Below, piece by piece: positions 1 through 11,539 of a stretch of 64,000 nucleotides of DNA (the first letter of the stretch is position 1; each line of letters starts with the position of its first letter). The position numbers and the translations under genes are program-made. The notes beneath the pieces were generated by a model. The model was given only the letters and a program-made list of their open reading frames with translations, made no database searches and was not told the origin of the DNA. The stretch lies in assembly GCF_020520425.1 (NCBI RefSeq), contig NC_079491.1, positions 7,799,143-7,863,142 on the forward strand. Direction: 5' to 3'. Source of the DNA: Spinacia oleracea (Eukaryota > Streptophyta > Magnoliopsida > Caryophyllales > Amaranthaceae).

Positions 1-28
1 TAATATTCATATTAATAAGTTCAGAAGT

Positions 29-636
29 AAGGGATGGCAACTCTTTTTTTTCCCTCTCTTTTCTCTCTTCCTCTTTCAAAACCCTAATTTTTTTAGGGAG
101 CTACCACCAACCATTAGGTTGATGGCAAGCCCCTATTTTCTTGTTTTTTCTAGCTTTTGATTTCATGTTCGAAATAAAAATTTCATTCTCTCTATTGGAG
201 ATTCTTTTTACCCATTTATTGGGTTATCTCTACCCATTTATTGAGTTTTATCTCTCTCCTTGTGAGAGTTTGGGGCTATGGTTTTAATTTCGCAAAAAAC
301 GTTGATTTATTGATCGAAGATTTGTGTGGCGTTACAAAGGATGTCAGTCCTACGTCTACAATCAATTGAGTCGAATTTAATTCAATCTCAAAGTTACAAC
401 AGATCAAAAGACCCCCTCGTAGAAGGTTGTATCAAACAACGATGTGAAAGAGGGTATTCATCATTGTCAGATCTCATCTACAACGATCGTGGTTTTGCCG
501 GATTAGAATTTCGTTTGATCCAAATTGTTTTGTATTTAGTAATTTTGATTTCTATTGTAGATGTTGTATGACTTTTTATTAATGAACTAACTTTACCTTT
601 CACAAAAAAAAAAAAAAAAAAAAAAAGGGATGGCAA
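29..636 (+). mobile_element. Poly-A-tailed non-LTR retroinsertion (LINE-like, short)
   Basis: The 12-bp word AAGGGATGGCAA occurs at 29-40 and again at 625-636, directly after a run of about 24 A. Together they make a target-site duplication around a body of roughly 41-624. The body starts with a pyrimidine-rich stretch like a plant LINE 5' leader and ends TTTACCTTTCAC followed by poly-A. It has no reverse transcriptase or endonuclease ORF. It may be an internally deleted LINE, a SINE-like derivative or a retroposed transcript; the sequence alone does not decide. Confidence 0.65.
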
Positions 637-830
637 ACGGGCGGGTAGGGTGGGGGTACCCTCTCCCCCATACCCATACTCGCCTATTTTTGTTTATACC
701 CACCACCTACCCGCCACCCACGGCGAATACAAATTTAATATCCATACCCGCCATAGCGAGTTGAAGTCAATATCCACAACCGATCCACCATCGAGGAACT
801 ACAAATGCATAATTGATATGTGTGGGCAAA
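627..830. repeat. hAT-like terminal repeat fragment (GGCAAACGGGCGGGTA type)
   Basis: The sequence GGATGGCAAACGGGCGGGTA followed by C-rich 'tacccacc' words resembles ends of plant hAT-type elements. A second diverged copy in the same orientation lies at about 2195-2300. No transposase is present, and the far end could not be fixed. Confidence 0.35.
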
Positions 831-1121
831 CATAAAACACAACTAGCGGACAAAAGGGGAAAAAGACAAAAACCAAAAAAGTTGTCAATTATTTTTTTGA
901 AAAATAATATTTTTATCTTTACTTTTTGGATTGATTATAGATACGAAAAAAATGAAGAAATGGTCCCAGAAAATGGGACAGTGGTATTTTTTAAAAGAAA
1001 TGATATTTAATTTTAAAGAAATGGTACTTTTTGTAAAAAAAAGGGTATTTTTCGTAGGATTATTTACTTTTAATAATCCAACATTGGAGCCATTTTTCAA
1101 AATTAACTCAACCTTTTAATT

Positions 1122-1330
1122 GAGTCAGGATCCTCTAGAGTTTTAATAAAACTCTACAAGGTAGAGTTGTATCTAAACCATACATTTTAAAATCAATGGC
1201 TCATATTGATAAGAAAAAAATAGGGGGATTTTGGAAAGATAATATATGAACCATTGATTTTTTATTCAATAGTTGATATCCTCAAACTCTACCTTGTAGA
1301 GTTATTTTAAAACTCTAGAGGATCCAAAAC
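1122..1330. mobile_element. Mutator-like MITE with 10-bp TSD
   Basis: About 40-bp terminal inverted repeats are present, GGATCCTCTAGAGTTTTA... at 1128 and its complement ending at 1325. The 10-bp word CCTTTTAATT flanks the element at 1112-1121 and 1331-1340. A 9-10-bp TSD with long TIRs and no ORF fits a non-autonomous Mutator-like element. Confidence 0.7.
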
Positions 1331-1354
1331 CCTTTTAATTATTACTTCGTATCT

Positions 1355-1480
1355 ATTAAAGGAATGATACTTTCTCTCTTCACTTTGTCACTTTCTCTCT
1401 CTATTGTCGTATCTTTCTCTCTCTATTTTTTTTTTCTCATTCTCTCTTTACTTTTTTTTTCTCTTTTCTCTCTCTTAATT
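1355..1480. repeat. CT-rich low-complexity tract
   Basis: Repeated 'tttctctctc' words make a degenerate pyrimidine microsatellite. No coding signal is visible. Confidence 0.7.
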
Positions 1481-1679
1481 TATGTTCTAATTTTTTTTTG
1501 TCATTTAGTGTTTTGTCATTTACCTCTTACCCTTTGTTAATTTTGTCCTGTTGTGGGTGTTATGTTTTTGTTGTACATACTGCAGATATCTGCTACGAAG
1601 CTCTCCGGCCTCCATCACCCAAGTGGGTATCCACAACCCGCCTACACCCGCAAAAACCACCTACATTTTCTAAATTATA

Positions 1680-1999
1680 CTCCCTCCGTCCCTTAATACT
1701 CGCACCGCTTTCCTTTTCGGGTCGTCCCTTAATATTTGCACCGCTTCTATAAATGGAAATTTATACCAAGATTATATTATTTCTCACACTTACTTACTAA
1801 CCCCACCTACATCCTTATTCACTACAAAAAATCATTTAAAAATTCACACCCCCACTCACAACTCCCCACCTCTTACACATTTCCCACTAACTATATTAAA
1901 AAAATACCCCACTATCAACTAATACCCATTAAATTAATAAGTCAATTCAAATGTCTTAAACTCGGTCAAATCGGTGCGAGTATTAAGGGACAGAGGGAG
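1680..1999. mobile_element. Stowaway-like MITE
   Basis: The left end CTCCCTCCGTCCCTTAATACTC and the right end GAGTATTAAGGGACAGAGGGAG are inverted repeats. They are flanked by TA (1678-1679, 2000-2001), as in Tc1/mariner Stowaway MITEs. The element is 320 bp with no ORF. A truncated relative in reverse orientation lies near 31560-31740. Confidence 0.8.
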
Positions 2000-2194
2000 T
2001 ATTTATTATTGGCGAGATCGAAGTGAGAAAAACTAAGAACAAATTTTTTCTTATAATTGTGAAGAAGGCGGCTTTCCGGCTGAGAATGTGATATTTGCTT
2101 CTTTGCATAGGTTTTTCTTGGGAGGGTATTTTTTTCGTTGAGCTTATGCCTTTTGGGCTGCCAAGGAGTTTAAATTTTCTTATCTTGGGCTAGG

Positions 2195-2660
2195 CAGGGT
2201 TGGCCAGGTAGGCGGGTATGATTCTAAATCCACCACCTACACGCTACTAATGGCCGGTATGACTTTTATATCCACTCCCGCCTACTACCCGCTAAAGTTA
2301 TTAGGTTATGTTAAAGAGATTTTTACATTATACAATGATTGGTAGACTTGCACCTTTATTATTTCCTGTTTTGCTCCAGATTATAATTGTTAGGTATTGT
2401 TACAATAGTACAATTACGAGCCCTTAGATAAGACGGTAATGGGTCGGGACGGCAAAAGGCTCGGCACAATCCAACACGAAAAAAGCATGGCACGACACAA
2501 CACAAACATGAAGTGACGGGCTGAGGAACGAGCCGTATTTTTTGAAAGCACGACTCGTACATGCACGATAAAACACACATTAAATTTATTGAATTAGACT
2601 TGTGCACGAAGGCACGACCCGAACCGATATGAGGGCACGTGGGTTTAGGTCATGCTTGGG
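2195..2660. repeat. Diverged hAT-like and GGCACGAC-rich repeat fragments
   Basis: At 2195-2300 lies a second copy of the GGCGGGTA repeat seen at 627. From about 2430 to 2640 the words GGCACGA and CGAGCC recur in both orientations, a pattern common in dispersed plant DNA-transposon ends. No gene is visible from 2000 to 2980. Confidence 0.3.
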
Positions 2661-3539
2661 TTGCCTTTATAAAAATTTGGAATAAAACAATGTCCAATCC
2701 GATCCACAACCATCTTTACCCTTAGAGTATCAAGCGTTTTTCAAATTTGTGAAGTGTACTTAAAATTTGAATTTGTGGTGCAATTGTTTCAACTTACTTA
2801 CAAGTTACAACAAGGGGTAGAGTTTGAAGATCTTTTATCAATGACTCAATGAACATGGAAATTGTTTAATATCCCAATTCTAGTGGTAACTGATAAGAGG
2901 CAATTGATCCACGTGGCCCGATTGCAAGCCTTGTTGCCATGGGCCAAACTTCTAAGGTGATAATTGGTACCCAAATTTCTTGCTGCATAGCTATGCATGC
3001 AATTTTGCATGCATATGAGCTTCAACTGCTTCGTTTTAGCAGTTTTAACCTTCTTTTTTTAGTGCATTATTCCGTTTTCTCTTTTTTTTAAAAAAAATTA
3101 AAATTAAAATTTTAATTTTTAATTTTTTTTTCTTCTAAATATTATACAACACTTGTTTTTCCCAAAAAATCTCATTATTTGAGTAAGCTGCAAGCACACA
3201 TAAGAAACAAACAAATGGACATTTTAAGTAACTTAATGAACATTCATGTTCAAAAAATGAACATATCATCTGTTTTTCTATATGCTTCTTCTATTTTAGT
3301 TCTATTTCTATATGCTTCTAAATTTCCTGCTTCTTTCCTTTCGGCTTCCACTTTTTCGCTACACCTTTTTTCTCTTTCTATCTGCTTCCTTATTTGCAGA
3401 TTCTTTTCTTGTTGATTTTGCCTTCAATTCTTGCAGCCTCTCTTAATACCACATCTTCCATTTCTGAATCGGATATTTTATTTTGTTGGCGCATTCATAT
3501 TAACCTTTTCCTTCCTGCATAAAAATCATAATGTTGTTA

Positions 3540-4680
3540 GTTGAACATTGTTCTGTATAAATTGAACATAAGACTTGAGAATTTGAATATCACACAAAGT
3601 GTTCTTATTCATGAACATATGATAGTTTTATAATTAAGTTGAATTTAGTTGAATATGATTCGTTATAAGTTGAACACGAGACTTGAGAAACTGAACATCA
3701 CACAAAATTGTTCTTATTTGTGAACATCATCTTTTATAAATTGAACATCATCTTTTATAAGTTGAACATGATGAGTTATAAACTAAACATGACAATATTT
3801 AAAAAGTGCCAATTTTGATATTTTAGTAAAGAATAATGAACATCTGCTTATTACTGTTGCTACTTGCCTTTTAGTTGAACATGATTATGTACATAATTCT
3901 TTATAAGTTGAACATAAGATTGAGAAATTGAACATCACACAAAAGTATTGAACATATATTAGTTTTATAAGTTGAATTTAGTTGAACATGATTTGTATAA
4001 GTTGAAAATAAGATTTGAAAAATTAAACATCACCCAAAAGTGTTCTTATTTTTGAACATCATCTTTTATAAATTAAACATCATATTTTATAAGTTGAACA
4101 TAATGAGTTATAAACTGAACATGACAATATTTAGAAGGTGCCAATTTTGATATTTTAGTAAAGAATAATGAACACCTGCTTATAAAATCTGAACATGATA
4201 TTTTAGTAAAGAATAATGAACATTTGTTTTAAAGAATGCTTTTGGCTCGTTGTTTGAAGGTATACTGCTTTTTTTTATATTAATGTTAATGCTTGCCTTT
4301 TAGTTGAACATGATTATGTATAAGTTGAACATAAGAATAGAGAAACTGGACATCACACAAAGTGTTGAAGATGTCATAGTTTTATAGGTTAAATTTTGTT
4401 GTACATAATTCTTTATAAGTTGAACATGAGACTTGAGAAAGTGAACATCACACAAAAGTATTGAACATATATTAGTTTTATAAGTTAAATTTCGTTGAAC
4501 AACATCACACCAAAGTGTTGAACATATCAGTTTTATAAGTTGAATTTAGTTGAACATGTTTATATGTTTAACACGAGAGTTGAAAAACTGAACATCACAC
4601 AAAAGTGTTATTATTTGTGAACATCATCTTTTATAAGTTGAACATGATAAATTATAAACTGAACATATATAACAAATTCA
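3540..4680. repeat. Degenerate tandem TTGAACAT repeats
   Basis: Composite phrases such as 'ttgaacataagacttgagaa', 'gaacatcacacaaaagtgtt' and 'gaacatcatcttttataa' recur in rough order many times, with insertions and losses. AT content is very high and no reading frame spans it. A (CAA)n run follows at about 4724-4752. Confidence 0.7.
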
Positions 4681-5109
4681 AAATTAATATTCAGCAATAA
4701 CTACCACAACCACCACGAACAACAATCCCAACAACAACAACAACAACAACAAAATATCAAGTTACCAAATGTAGTTCACTCTACAATTCCGAACATCGAA
4801 CTTCATAAATTAAACCCGAACGGTGATAGATCTAAATTAAAATTGCAGCATAAAATTGTTGTTTAAAAAAAATGAACACCTACATATATTATTTTGAACA
4901 TCTACATATATTAATTTGAACATCTCCAATCACGAAATCAATTAACGACAATATGTAAATTAAAATCACAATCAAATTTGGTGACGAAACTAACAAATTA
5001 TTAAACACGAATTCGCAACAAATGAACCTTGAATAAATGCAAATTAAAGATCAATTTACAAAGAAAACTCACGAATTTCATACAAATAAACATGGATTGG
5101 CGTAAAGAT

Positions 5110-5285
5110 AGGAAAGAGATATTCAACGGATCTGATAAAAAATTAGCCGGAATCGATCAGAAATTCGCCAGATTCGACCATAAAATCGACAGATCTGACC
5201 AAAATTTGACATATCCGACCAAAAATTCGACAAATCAGACCTGAAATTCGACGAATCCGACTAGAAACTCGTCGGAATCGCATGA
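5110..5285. repeat. Short tandem repeat, ~20-bp TCGACC units
   Basis: Units of the type 'aaattcgacaaatcagacc' recur about eight times with drift. A short frame across it is repeat-driven and not called as a gene. Confidence 0.5.
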
Positions 5286-5522
5286 GTAATCGTCACTGTG
5301 GAATCCATCGGAGTCAAATTGGAGGTGTAAAGAGAGATAAATATGTTGATGAGAGAGAATGTGGAGGTTTTGATGAAAGAGAAAATGGTGAGAGAAAAAT
5401 AAAACGAGGTTTGATAAGAAAGAAAATGGGGAAAGGTTAGAGGAGAGAGAAAAATGGATATGTATAATGTAGTGTATCTTGCCTCATATGCATCTAGAGA
5501 TAGATGTATACCTATGCAACCA

Positions 5523-6770
5523 TTAATTATTAATAACTGGTAAGTGGTAACCAAGTGGTTTAGTTGAAGGTCATTCAAATTGTTGGTTGTATTGACGTGA
5601 TAAGGAAAAAGGAAAATACATCAAGTGGGTTCCTGATTATTTCAAACTTGGATGTTTCGTCAGTTATGTTTTACGGCTCGGTGATGTTTTTGGTTAGGTT
5701 GTATTCGTATATATTTTGGATAATAAGAAGGTGTGTGTTTTATGGCTTAAAAATATTGGGGGGCAATTTTTTGGGTTAATTTCCGATGTTGTAATCGAAT
5801 CTTCTTTTAATTAATACTCCGTATATTCTCAGTTCTGTGTTAAAAAAAGTATTGGTGCATTATTGCTTGTTGTTTAGTTGGCCTGAGTATTTTATTAACC
5901 CAACTTCCACTTTTCTGATTACCTTTAAACTTAATTGACCAAACTCATATGAACTTATTACGGAGTATAATTTATTAGATCTTGAGTAACTCTTATCTAA
6001 ACTTATTACTTCAGGGATAAGTGGAAACAAAATAAATATAACAATACCGTCTTAAAAATATACTTGGCGAAGTACAATAAATCGACATAGTCATAAACTT
6101 ATGATCCGTTTTTATGTGAACGGGATCATGACTTCTTACAAGATCATTTTTAAGGCTTGGAATGCAAAGGAATGGAATTATGGAAATTACCCAAATAAAA
6201 AAACTTAGTGATCGTCGATTCGTCGGAATCTTGACTAACCGTACCCCTATTATAGTGATAAGTTTTTAAGATTTTTTTCTCGAACGCAAAAATAGTTACA
6301 CACTTTTGAATACTTGATGTCCCTTCTTCATAATTCTTCTTATCGTATCCTTACTAATAAACTTATCAAACTTGTTTATCTAGAAATTTATTCATCGCTT
6401 TAGTTTGTCATATAAAATTACACACGCGCGTCACATTCATGTAAAAACATTCTATTATTTTATTATTTTCTTTTGACGAGAATGAATATGCTTTTCTTGA
6501 GCTTCCTTGGGTCGTCAATAATTTGGTTGGCCCCTTAGATGGTCAAAGGTTCGATTAGTACCACACTACCACATAGACATTAGAGTGATTAGACAGTGAT
6601 TTTATCATTTTCTTTTTATATATTCCGCAATTCACGTGTACAAGCAAACAAATATGATATTTTAGAGACTAATTACTATCTTATGTAGGTCAAGGTATCA
6701 ATAATTCATGTGTGAAACAGGCTTTGGAGTACGACAGTACGTCAATACCTTAAATATATGCAATGTGACA
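5523..6770. other. Intergenic AT-rich sequence, no gene seen
   Basis: Scattered stops occur in all frames. There are no recognisable protein motifs, and only isolated MITE-like words such as 'ctccgta' appear. Confidence 0.5.
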
Positions 6771-7591
6771 AATGCATGCACTGGCGGATCCACATTGGGG
6801 CCAAGGGGGCACGTGCCACTCCCAGCAAAAAAACAAAAAAAAAAAAAAAAAAAACTTAAAATGTATTAAAAAAACAAAAATTTTACATATGTATTATATC
6901 TGAACCAGATATATATTGGAAATGGCTGTGTTGCCCATAGATCAGGGGTTCGATGACCCTTATTGACAAACTTGGTTATTTTTTAGGTTTATATTCAGCT
7001 TATTTGTTTCATTCCTTTTCTTTTTAATTCGTTTTTTCTAATAAATTCATTGGTTCTCCTGCTCTTGTTTTTCCACCTTTATATTCAATTGGACTACTAT
7101 AAATATTAAAAACACAAATATGACATCAATTTTGGTTAATTTTCAGCTCATTTTTTTTTTAATTCGTTTTCTTCTAAAAAATCCATTAGTTGCATCTGGC
7201 TTTAGCTTTTTATTTTATTTTTATTCTAAACCTATCGAAACATTGTCTACTTCTTTTTCCACCTTTATATTTAATTGAACTACACTATAAATAAAAACTT
7301 TTTCGATAAAATAATAAATCCAATCCATTATTTACTGCTATATCTTAATAATAGTCACTTTTAACGTACTTTGTACTTTTTTCACTTTTACTGATATATA
7401 TTGATAAAAAAAAATTCTCAGCCAATTTGAACTTTCATGCAATCAATTAACACAAATTTAGCACTGAAAAAACACCTAAGAGTTACGCACTTTTAATACC
7501 CAACTTTGTGATATTGTCATTTTATATCTCAACGACTACCACTTTCGTGCCACCCCTGACCAAATATCCTGGGTCCGCCACTGTATGCATG
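6771..7591. mobile_element. hAT-like non-autonomous element (CACTGGCGGA ends)
   Basis: The ends CACTGGCGGATCCA (6779) and TGGGTCCGCCACTG (to 7583) are inverted repeats that continue into GGGGGCACGTGCCAC / GTGCCACCCCTGAC. The 8-bp flanks aatgcatg (6771-6778) and tatgcatg (7584-7591) match at seven positions, as expected for a hAT TSD. It has no transposase. Partial relatives lie at 13870-14377 and 58474-58649. Confidence 0.6.
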
Positions 7592-7635
7592 CATGCCTTT
7601 TCTTTTTACTAGAGTGTTAACAAATACTCCGTATA

Positions 7636-7701
<66 letters not shown>
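7636..7701. repeat. (TA)n microsatellite
   Basis: About 55 bp of nearly pure TA dinucleotide. A second short TA run lies at about 7950-7964, across the neighbouring MITE. Confidence 0.9.
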
Positions 7702-7945
7702 CTTTTGTGTAAGACCGCCTTACCGGAAAGACCACTTTAGTTGCTTAACTAATTGGTTCAATTTCTTAACTAATTGGTTACATTACTTAATTAATTGATT
7801 CACTTGCTTAACTAATTACTTTCTTTGCTTAACTAATTGGTTTCAGTGCTTAACTAATTAGTTCAAATGCTTAACTAATTGGTTCCATTGCTTAACTGAT
7901 ATGATACCAAAGTGGTCTTTTGTGTAAGACCGTCTTATAGAAAAG
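7702..7945. mobile_element. MITE with internal ~21-bp minisatellite, inserted in a TA tract
   Basis: The left end CTTTTGTGTAAGACCGCCTTA (7702) and the complement of the right end (ending 7945) align over about 39 bp, both reaching AAAGACCACTTT. The middle (about 7740-7905) is eight degenerate copies of TTGCTTAACTAATTGGTT. TA microsatellite lies on both sides, suggesting insertion into such a tract. Confidence 0.6.
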
Positions 7946-8236
7946 TTTGTATATATATATATATGATGATGCAAATTACCTCAGATGTCAACGTATATAT
8001 TTTCTTTGTTTTATACTTCGTAATACTCATAGTCTCATACGTAATATATACTTCTATATTATTAAAAATTTTACACTATTAAATATATTCGATTCGTATT
8101 AACTTTGACTACTCCTTATTTGTTAAATTAATTTAAACATAAATGTCATTCATTTAATTTGTATGATATCGGATTAAACTTACATAAAAAAAAAAAGTTA
8201 ACGAGTTTTTTTTTAAAAAAATAAATCAATAGCTAA

Positions 8237-8465
8237 GGGCCCATTCGGTATCACTGTCAGTTTCCAGTTTTTGATTTTTTAGTTTTGTAAGTCATATGAT
8301 TTAGATTGAATTATCAACTAAAAATAGTCACACCTATTGTAATCATGTTGATTTTGAAAACTGACAACAAAAAACTGGAAGCTACTTTTTGTGGTTTTCA
8401 TATTTTGATTTTTAGTTTTGTAAAAAACAGAAAACTGGAAACAAAAAACAACACCGAACGAGCCC
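8237..8465. mobile_element. Tourist-like MITE (GGGCCCATTCGGT ends)
   Basis: GGGCCCATTCGGTATCA at the left mirrors AACACCGAACGAGCCC at the right. The flanks are TAA and TTA, near the TWA target of PIF/Harbinger. The interior contains inverted 'tccagttttt/aaaaactgga' words. A short frame inside is incidental. Confidence 0.55.
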
Positions 8466-9440
8466 TTACCCTTACATATATAGTTACATTTCCAAAGCTT
8501 TTTAAGTTGTGTGGGGTTGATCTAGCTCAATGTATATTATCATAATCAACTGTTTTATAATTTTTTCTAATAAAATTAAAATGTTAATGGTTTAATACAT
8601 CCTCATTTCATAAAGTTTCTAATTTTTCATTATACGTGGTCTCAAATACATTTCTTTTGTCGGTAAAAATTATAAAAATTTGGTATTTAGAAAATTCTTA
8701 TTAAAATGAATCAAATGATATCCAACCATATAATATGTTTTTAGTACCCTAAATACCACGTACTTATGACCGTTTAAAAAAATTGACCACATGAAGTAAA
8801 AGTCATGAACTTTGTGGGGCACATCAGGAAGTATAAGATAACAATTTAAAACAGTCATATATTATGTGAACTGAGATTCTGAGAAGCAATGGACTGAGAA
8901 ATGTAGTACTTAATTGTACTAAACGCCTTAGTATAAAGGAAGTTTAGTTGAATTTGTTACGGAGTATAATAATGATGTAAGTTCGATAGTTGACAATAAA
9001 AAATTAGGAAGTACTCCTTAGAATTTAAGAAAGCAAGTGGAGTAAATTTCTTGATCAAAGAAAAGGAAATGCGTGTAAAAATTACCAAAAATGAAATTAT
9101 AACTCCTAAAAAAAACGGCCGAAAATAGCATGCAATTGTAACTCCTAAATACAACCAGAAATAGTAATCGTGACTCGTACAAAAATACGATAACCCTGTT
9201 GTACAAGGGAACACCTGAGTTTTACTTTTTTGGGTGTCACCCCTTTGAAACACCTATATTACCTCCATTAATATTAATAATATTTATAAACATATATCAA
9301 ATAATATATTAAGAATATTTAATATCTCTATAATATAAAATTATAATATTTAATAATATAACTGTAGGTAAATGGGAACACAAGTTAATTTATATGGATT
9401 TCTGGCCGGTTAGATTATTATTAATTGATGTGCTCAAGGA
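8466..9440. other. Intergenic AT-rich sequence upstream of SABATH gene
   Basis: No gene or clear element was recognised. An inverted-looking pair of 'aactcctaaa' words near 9100-9155 is too short to assign. Confidence 0.4.
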
Positions 9441-9452
9441 AAGTAACGCTTC

Positions 9453-9460
9453 TATAAATA
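9453..9460 (+). promoter_or_regulatory. TATA box of the SABATH gene
   Basis: TATAAATA lies 116 bp upstream of the first ATG (9576), with a purine-rich leader between. Spacing and sequence fit a plant core promoter. Confidence 0.6.
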
Positions 9461-9893
9461 GGCAATGATTAGCCTAGCTCATTGCATCAGTTTCTACTAA
9501 TAAGTTAATTAGAAATAAGATATACCATTACCTAAATTAAGTAAAATCAAACGAGGAAAGAAAGAGAGGATTGCAATGGTACTTGAGGTTAAGCAGGTGC
9601 TTCGAATGAAGGAGGGAACGGATGAAACCAGTTACGGAAAAACATCCTACATCCAGGTACGTAATTTCCTAAACGTACGGTCTCAATACAAATTACTTCC
9701 ATATTGTTCAAGTGAACCAAGATCTGTAATCAAATCCCGTACGTATGTTAAATAATCTTATACAAATATCTAGTGTAGGTCAAGTGTTAATTTGTGGTGT
9801 ACTCACTTACTAGTTACTAGCATTATGACAGTTTTTGAATAAATCAGGAATCATAAGATGAAAGTGCTACCTAACTCTTGTGAGAGTGTATTA

Positions 9894-10266
9894 GGCCATG
9901 TTCGGAAAAATTAGCGGTAGCGGGTTAGCGGTTAGCGGTTAAGTAGCGGGTAGCGGTTAACTGTCAAAGTAACGGCTAACTGATATATGTGTTCGACAAA
10001 AGTAACGGTTGATATTCTAAAATAAAATAAAAGGTATAATATTGTTTAAAACTTTATTATAAAATTGTCAAAAGCTACTCGCTACCATAAAATCTACTAA
10101 TTTTAACGTTTGACAAAAGCTACCCAAACGCTACATCTACCGCTAACCGCTACCTAAACCGCTACCTAAACCGCTACCTTGCCAACACTTACTTATTTTA
10201 CAAGTAGCGTCTTGACTAGATCAAAACGCTACCCGCTACCTCAAACGCTACTGCCGAACACGCCTT
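9894..10266. mobile_element. Tourist-like MITE with GTAGCGGTTA repeats, in SABATH intron 1
   Basis: The left end GGCCATGTTCGG mirrors CCGAACACGCC at the right. Just inside, AGCGGGTAGCGGTTA words (9918-9990) are mirrored by GCTACCCGCTACC words (10110-10255), forming inverted subterminal repeats. The flanks are close to TTA. No ORF is present. Confidence 0.55.
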
Positions 10267-10599
10267 TAATATGTTATGGCATAGTAATTAATTAGTGGCA
10301 CAAATAACATAGGAAGTGCAAATCATTTTACCACTTTTTTTTGTCTCATTAATTATTATTTTTAGATTTTTAAAATAAATACGTAGTGTAGTATACTTTT
10401 TTATTCACTAAAATTGCAACACTTGTAGTTTTACAATATTCTGGCCTTCTGGGAAAGAGAAAAAGGTAAGGGAGTGCAAATACATTGTAAATATACGCAA
10501 TTTTGTATTTATATTGTCCTTGTGACTCATTCGCACTAAAAAAAGTAAAAAAAACTTACTTACGAAGTATGCGATTTTGCATATTAAAAGTAATAAGTA

Positions 10600-10825
10600 T
10601 CAACAATACATTTCAAAGAAGATGTATATAGAGGAATAAAGGGAGGTAATGAGTTACCCAAACACATACTCAATTCGATTTTTTTCCCTTCCACTATTCA
10701 TATGTAATAGAGGATACTAAGAGTATTATCCTAATTGTATATTTATTATATATCTATATATAAGAGTACAAACACACTCGACTTCTAGGTCAAATCATAT
10801 TATTATATTACATGGTATCAGAGCC
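10600..10825 (+). mobile_element. Copia-type LTR 3' end plus primer-binding site, truncated
   Basis: TGGTATCAGAGCC at 10813-10825 matches the tRNA-iMet primer-binding site of Ty1/copia elements. It directly follows a sequence ending in CA (10811-10812) that carries a TATATATAAGAG promoter-like word near 10755. No gag or pol follows, so this is a remnant inside SABATH intron 1. The LTR's left edge was not found. Confidence 0.5.
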
Positions 10826-11539
10826 TAAAGTAATTTAACAAATACGAAGTATTGATTAGTGAGTCAGCGTAAGAAAAATAGAGCCATATGAAATCTTATT
10901 AAATTTGTCTTAATACATAGTTTTGAAATATCAACTTCTTCTAACTTATATTCATCGACATAATTAAAGATATTAATGATCAAATTCCATACTACAACAT
11001 GCAACAGAAGCAGGTGTTATCACTGACAAAATCCATAAAAGAAAAAGCCATAATGGACTTCTATTGCAAAGAACAACCAACAACCTTATGCATAGCCGAC
11101 TTGGGTTGTTCCTCTGCTGAGCTTAACACTTTAGGGGTGGTCTCTGAGCTCATAGATGCAACCGAAAAGGCTCGTCGACAGCTCGGAAATGGCCACCAAG
11201 AGTATCAAGTTTACTTAAATGATCTTCCATGGAATGATTTCAACACCATCTTTAGGTCATTGGAAAGCTTTGAAGATAACTTGAAGAAGCAAATGGGGAA
11301 CAATTTTGGGCATTGCTTTGTGAATGGTGTCCCTGGCTCTTTCTTTGGCAGGCTATTCCCCACAAAACATTTGCATTTTGTCCATTCTTCTTATAGCCTC
11401 ATGTGGCTTTCTCAGGTGATTTTTTACTTTTCATATACAAACTTTGACTTGATTTTTTTTATTAGTAGATGTAAAAATACGGAGTACGTGTTATTGACCA
11501 TGTAATATTGTCTTATTTTTTCCTTCTCGTTTGTGACAT

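Larger units (their letters stand above)
2981..5522. mobile_element. Candidate 2.5-kb non-autonomous DNA element with TTGAACAT repeats
   Basis: The left edge (2981-3019, TGCTGCATAGCTATGCATGC...) and the complement of the right edge (ending 5522, TGGTTGCATAGGTATAC...) align over about 40 bp as imperfect inverted repeats, both ending GCATATGAG. The interior from about 3540 to 4680 is an irregular array of TTGAACAT/GAACATCA phrases. At about 5110-5280 there is a run of ~20-bp TCGACC units. No transposase ORF is seen and no clear TSD was found, so the class is unassigned. Confidence 0.4.

Noticed and set aside
3540-4680. CRISPR-like regular repeats
   Set aside because: Repeats are degenerate, unequally spaced and in plant nuclear DNA; there are no constant-length spacers.
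6811-6860. Poly-A run as the tail of a LINE/SINE
   Set aside because: It lies inside the hAT-like element bounded by CACTGGCGG TIRs, with no TSD around the A-run itself.
7529-7735. Minus-strand frame with a long Ile-Tyr repeat
   Set aside because: Translation of the TA microsatellite.
8957-9253. Minus-strand frame of 98 codons, Phe/Leu-rich
   Set aside because: AT-rich composition, no motif, overlapped by other frames of similar kind.
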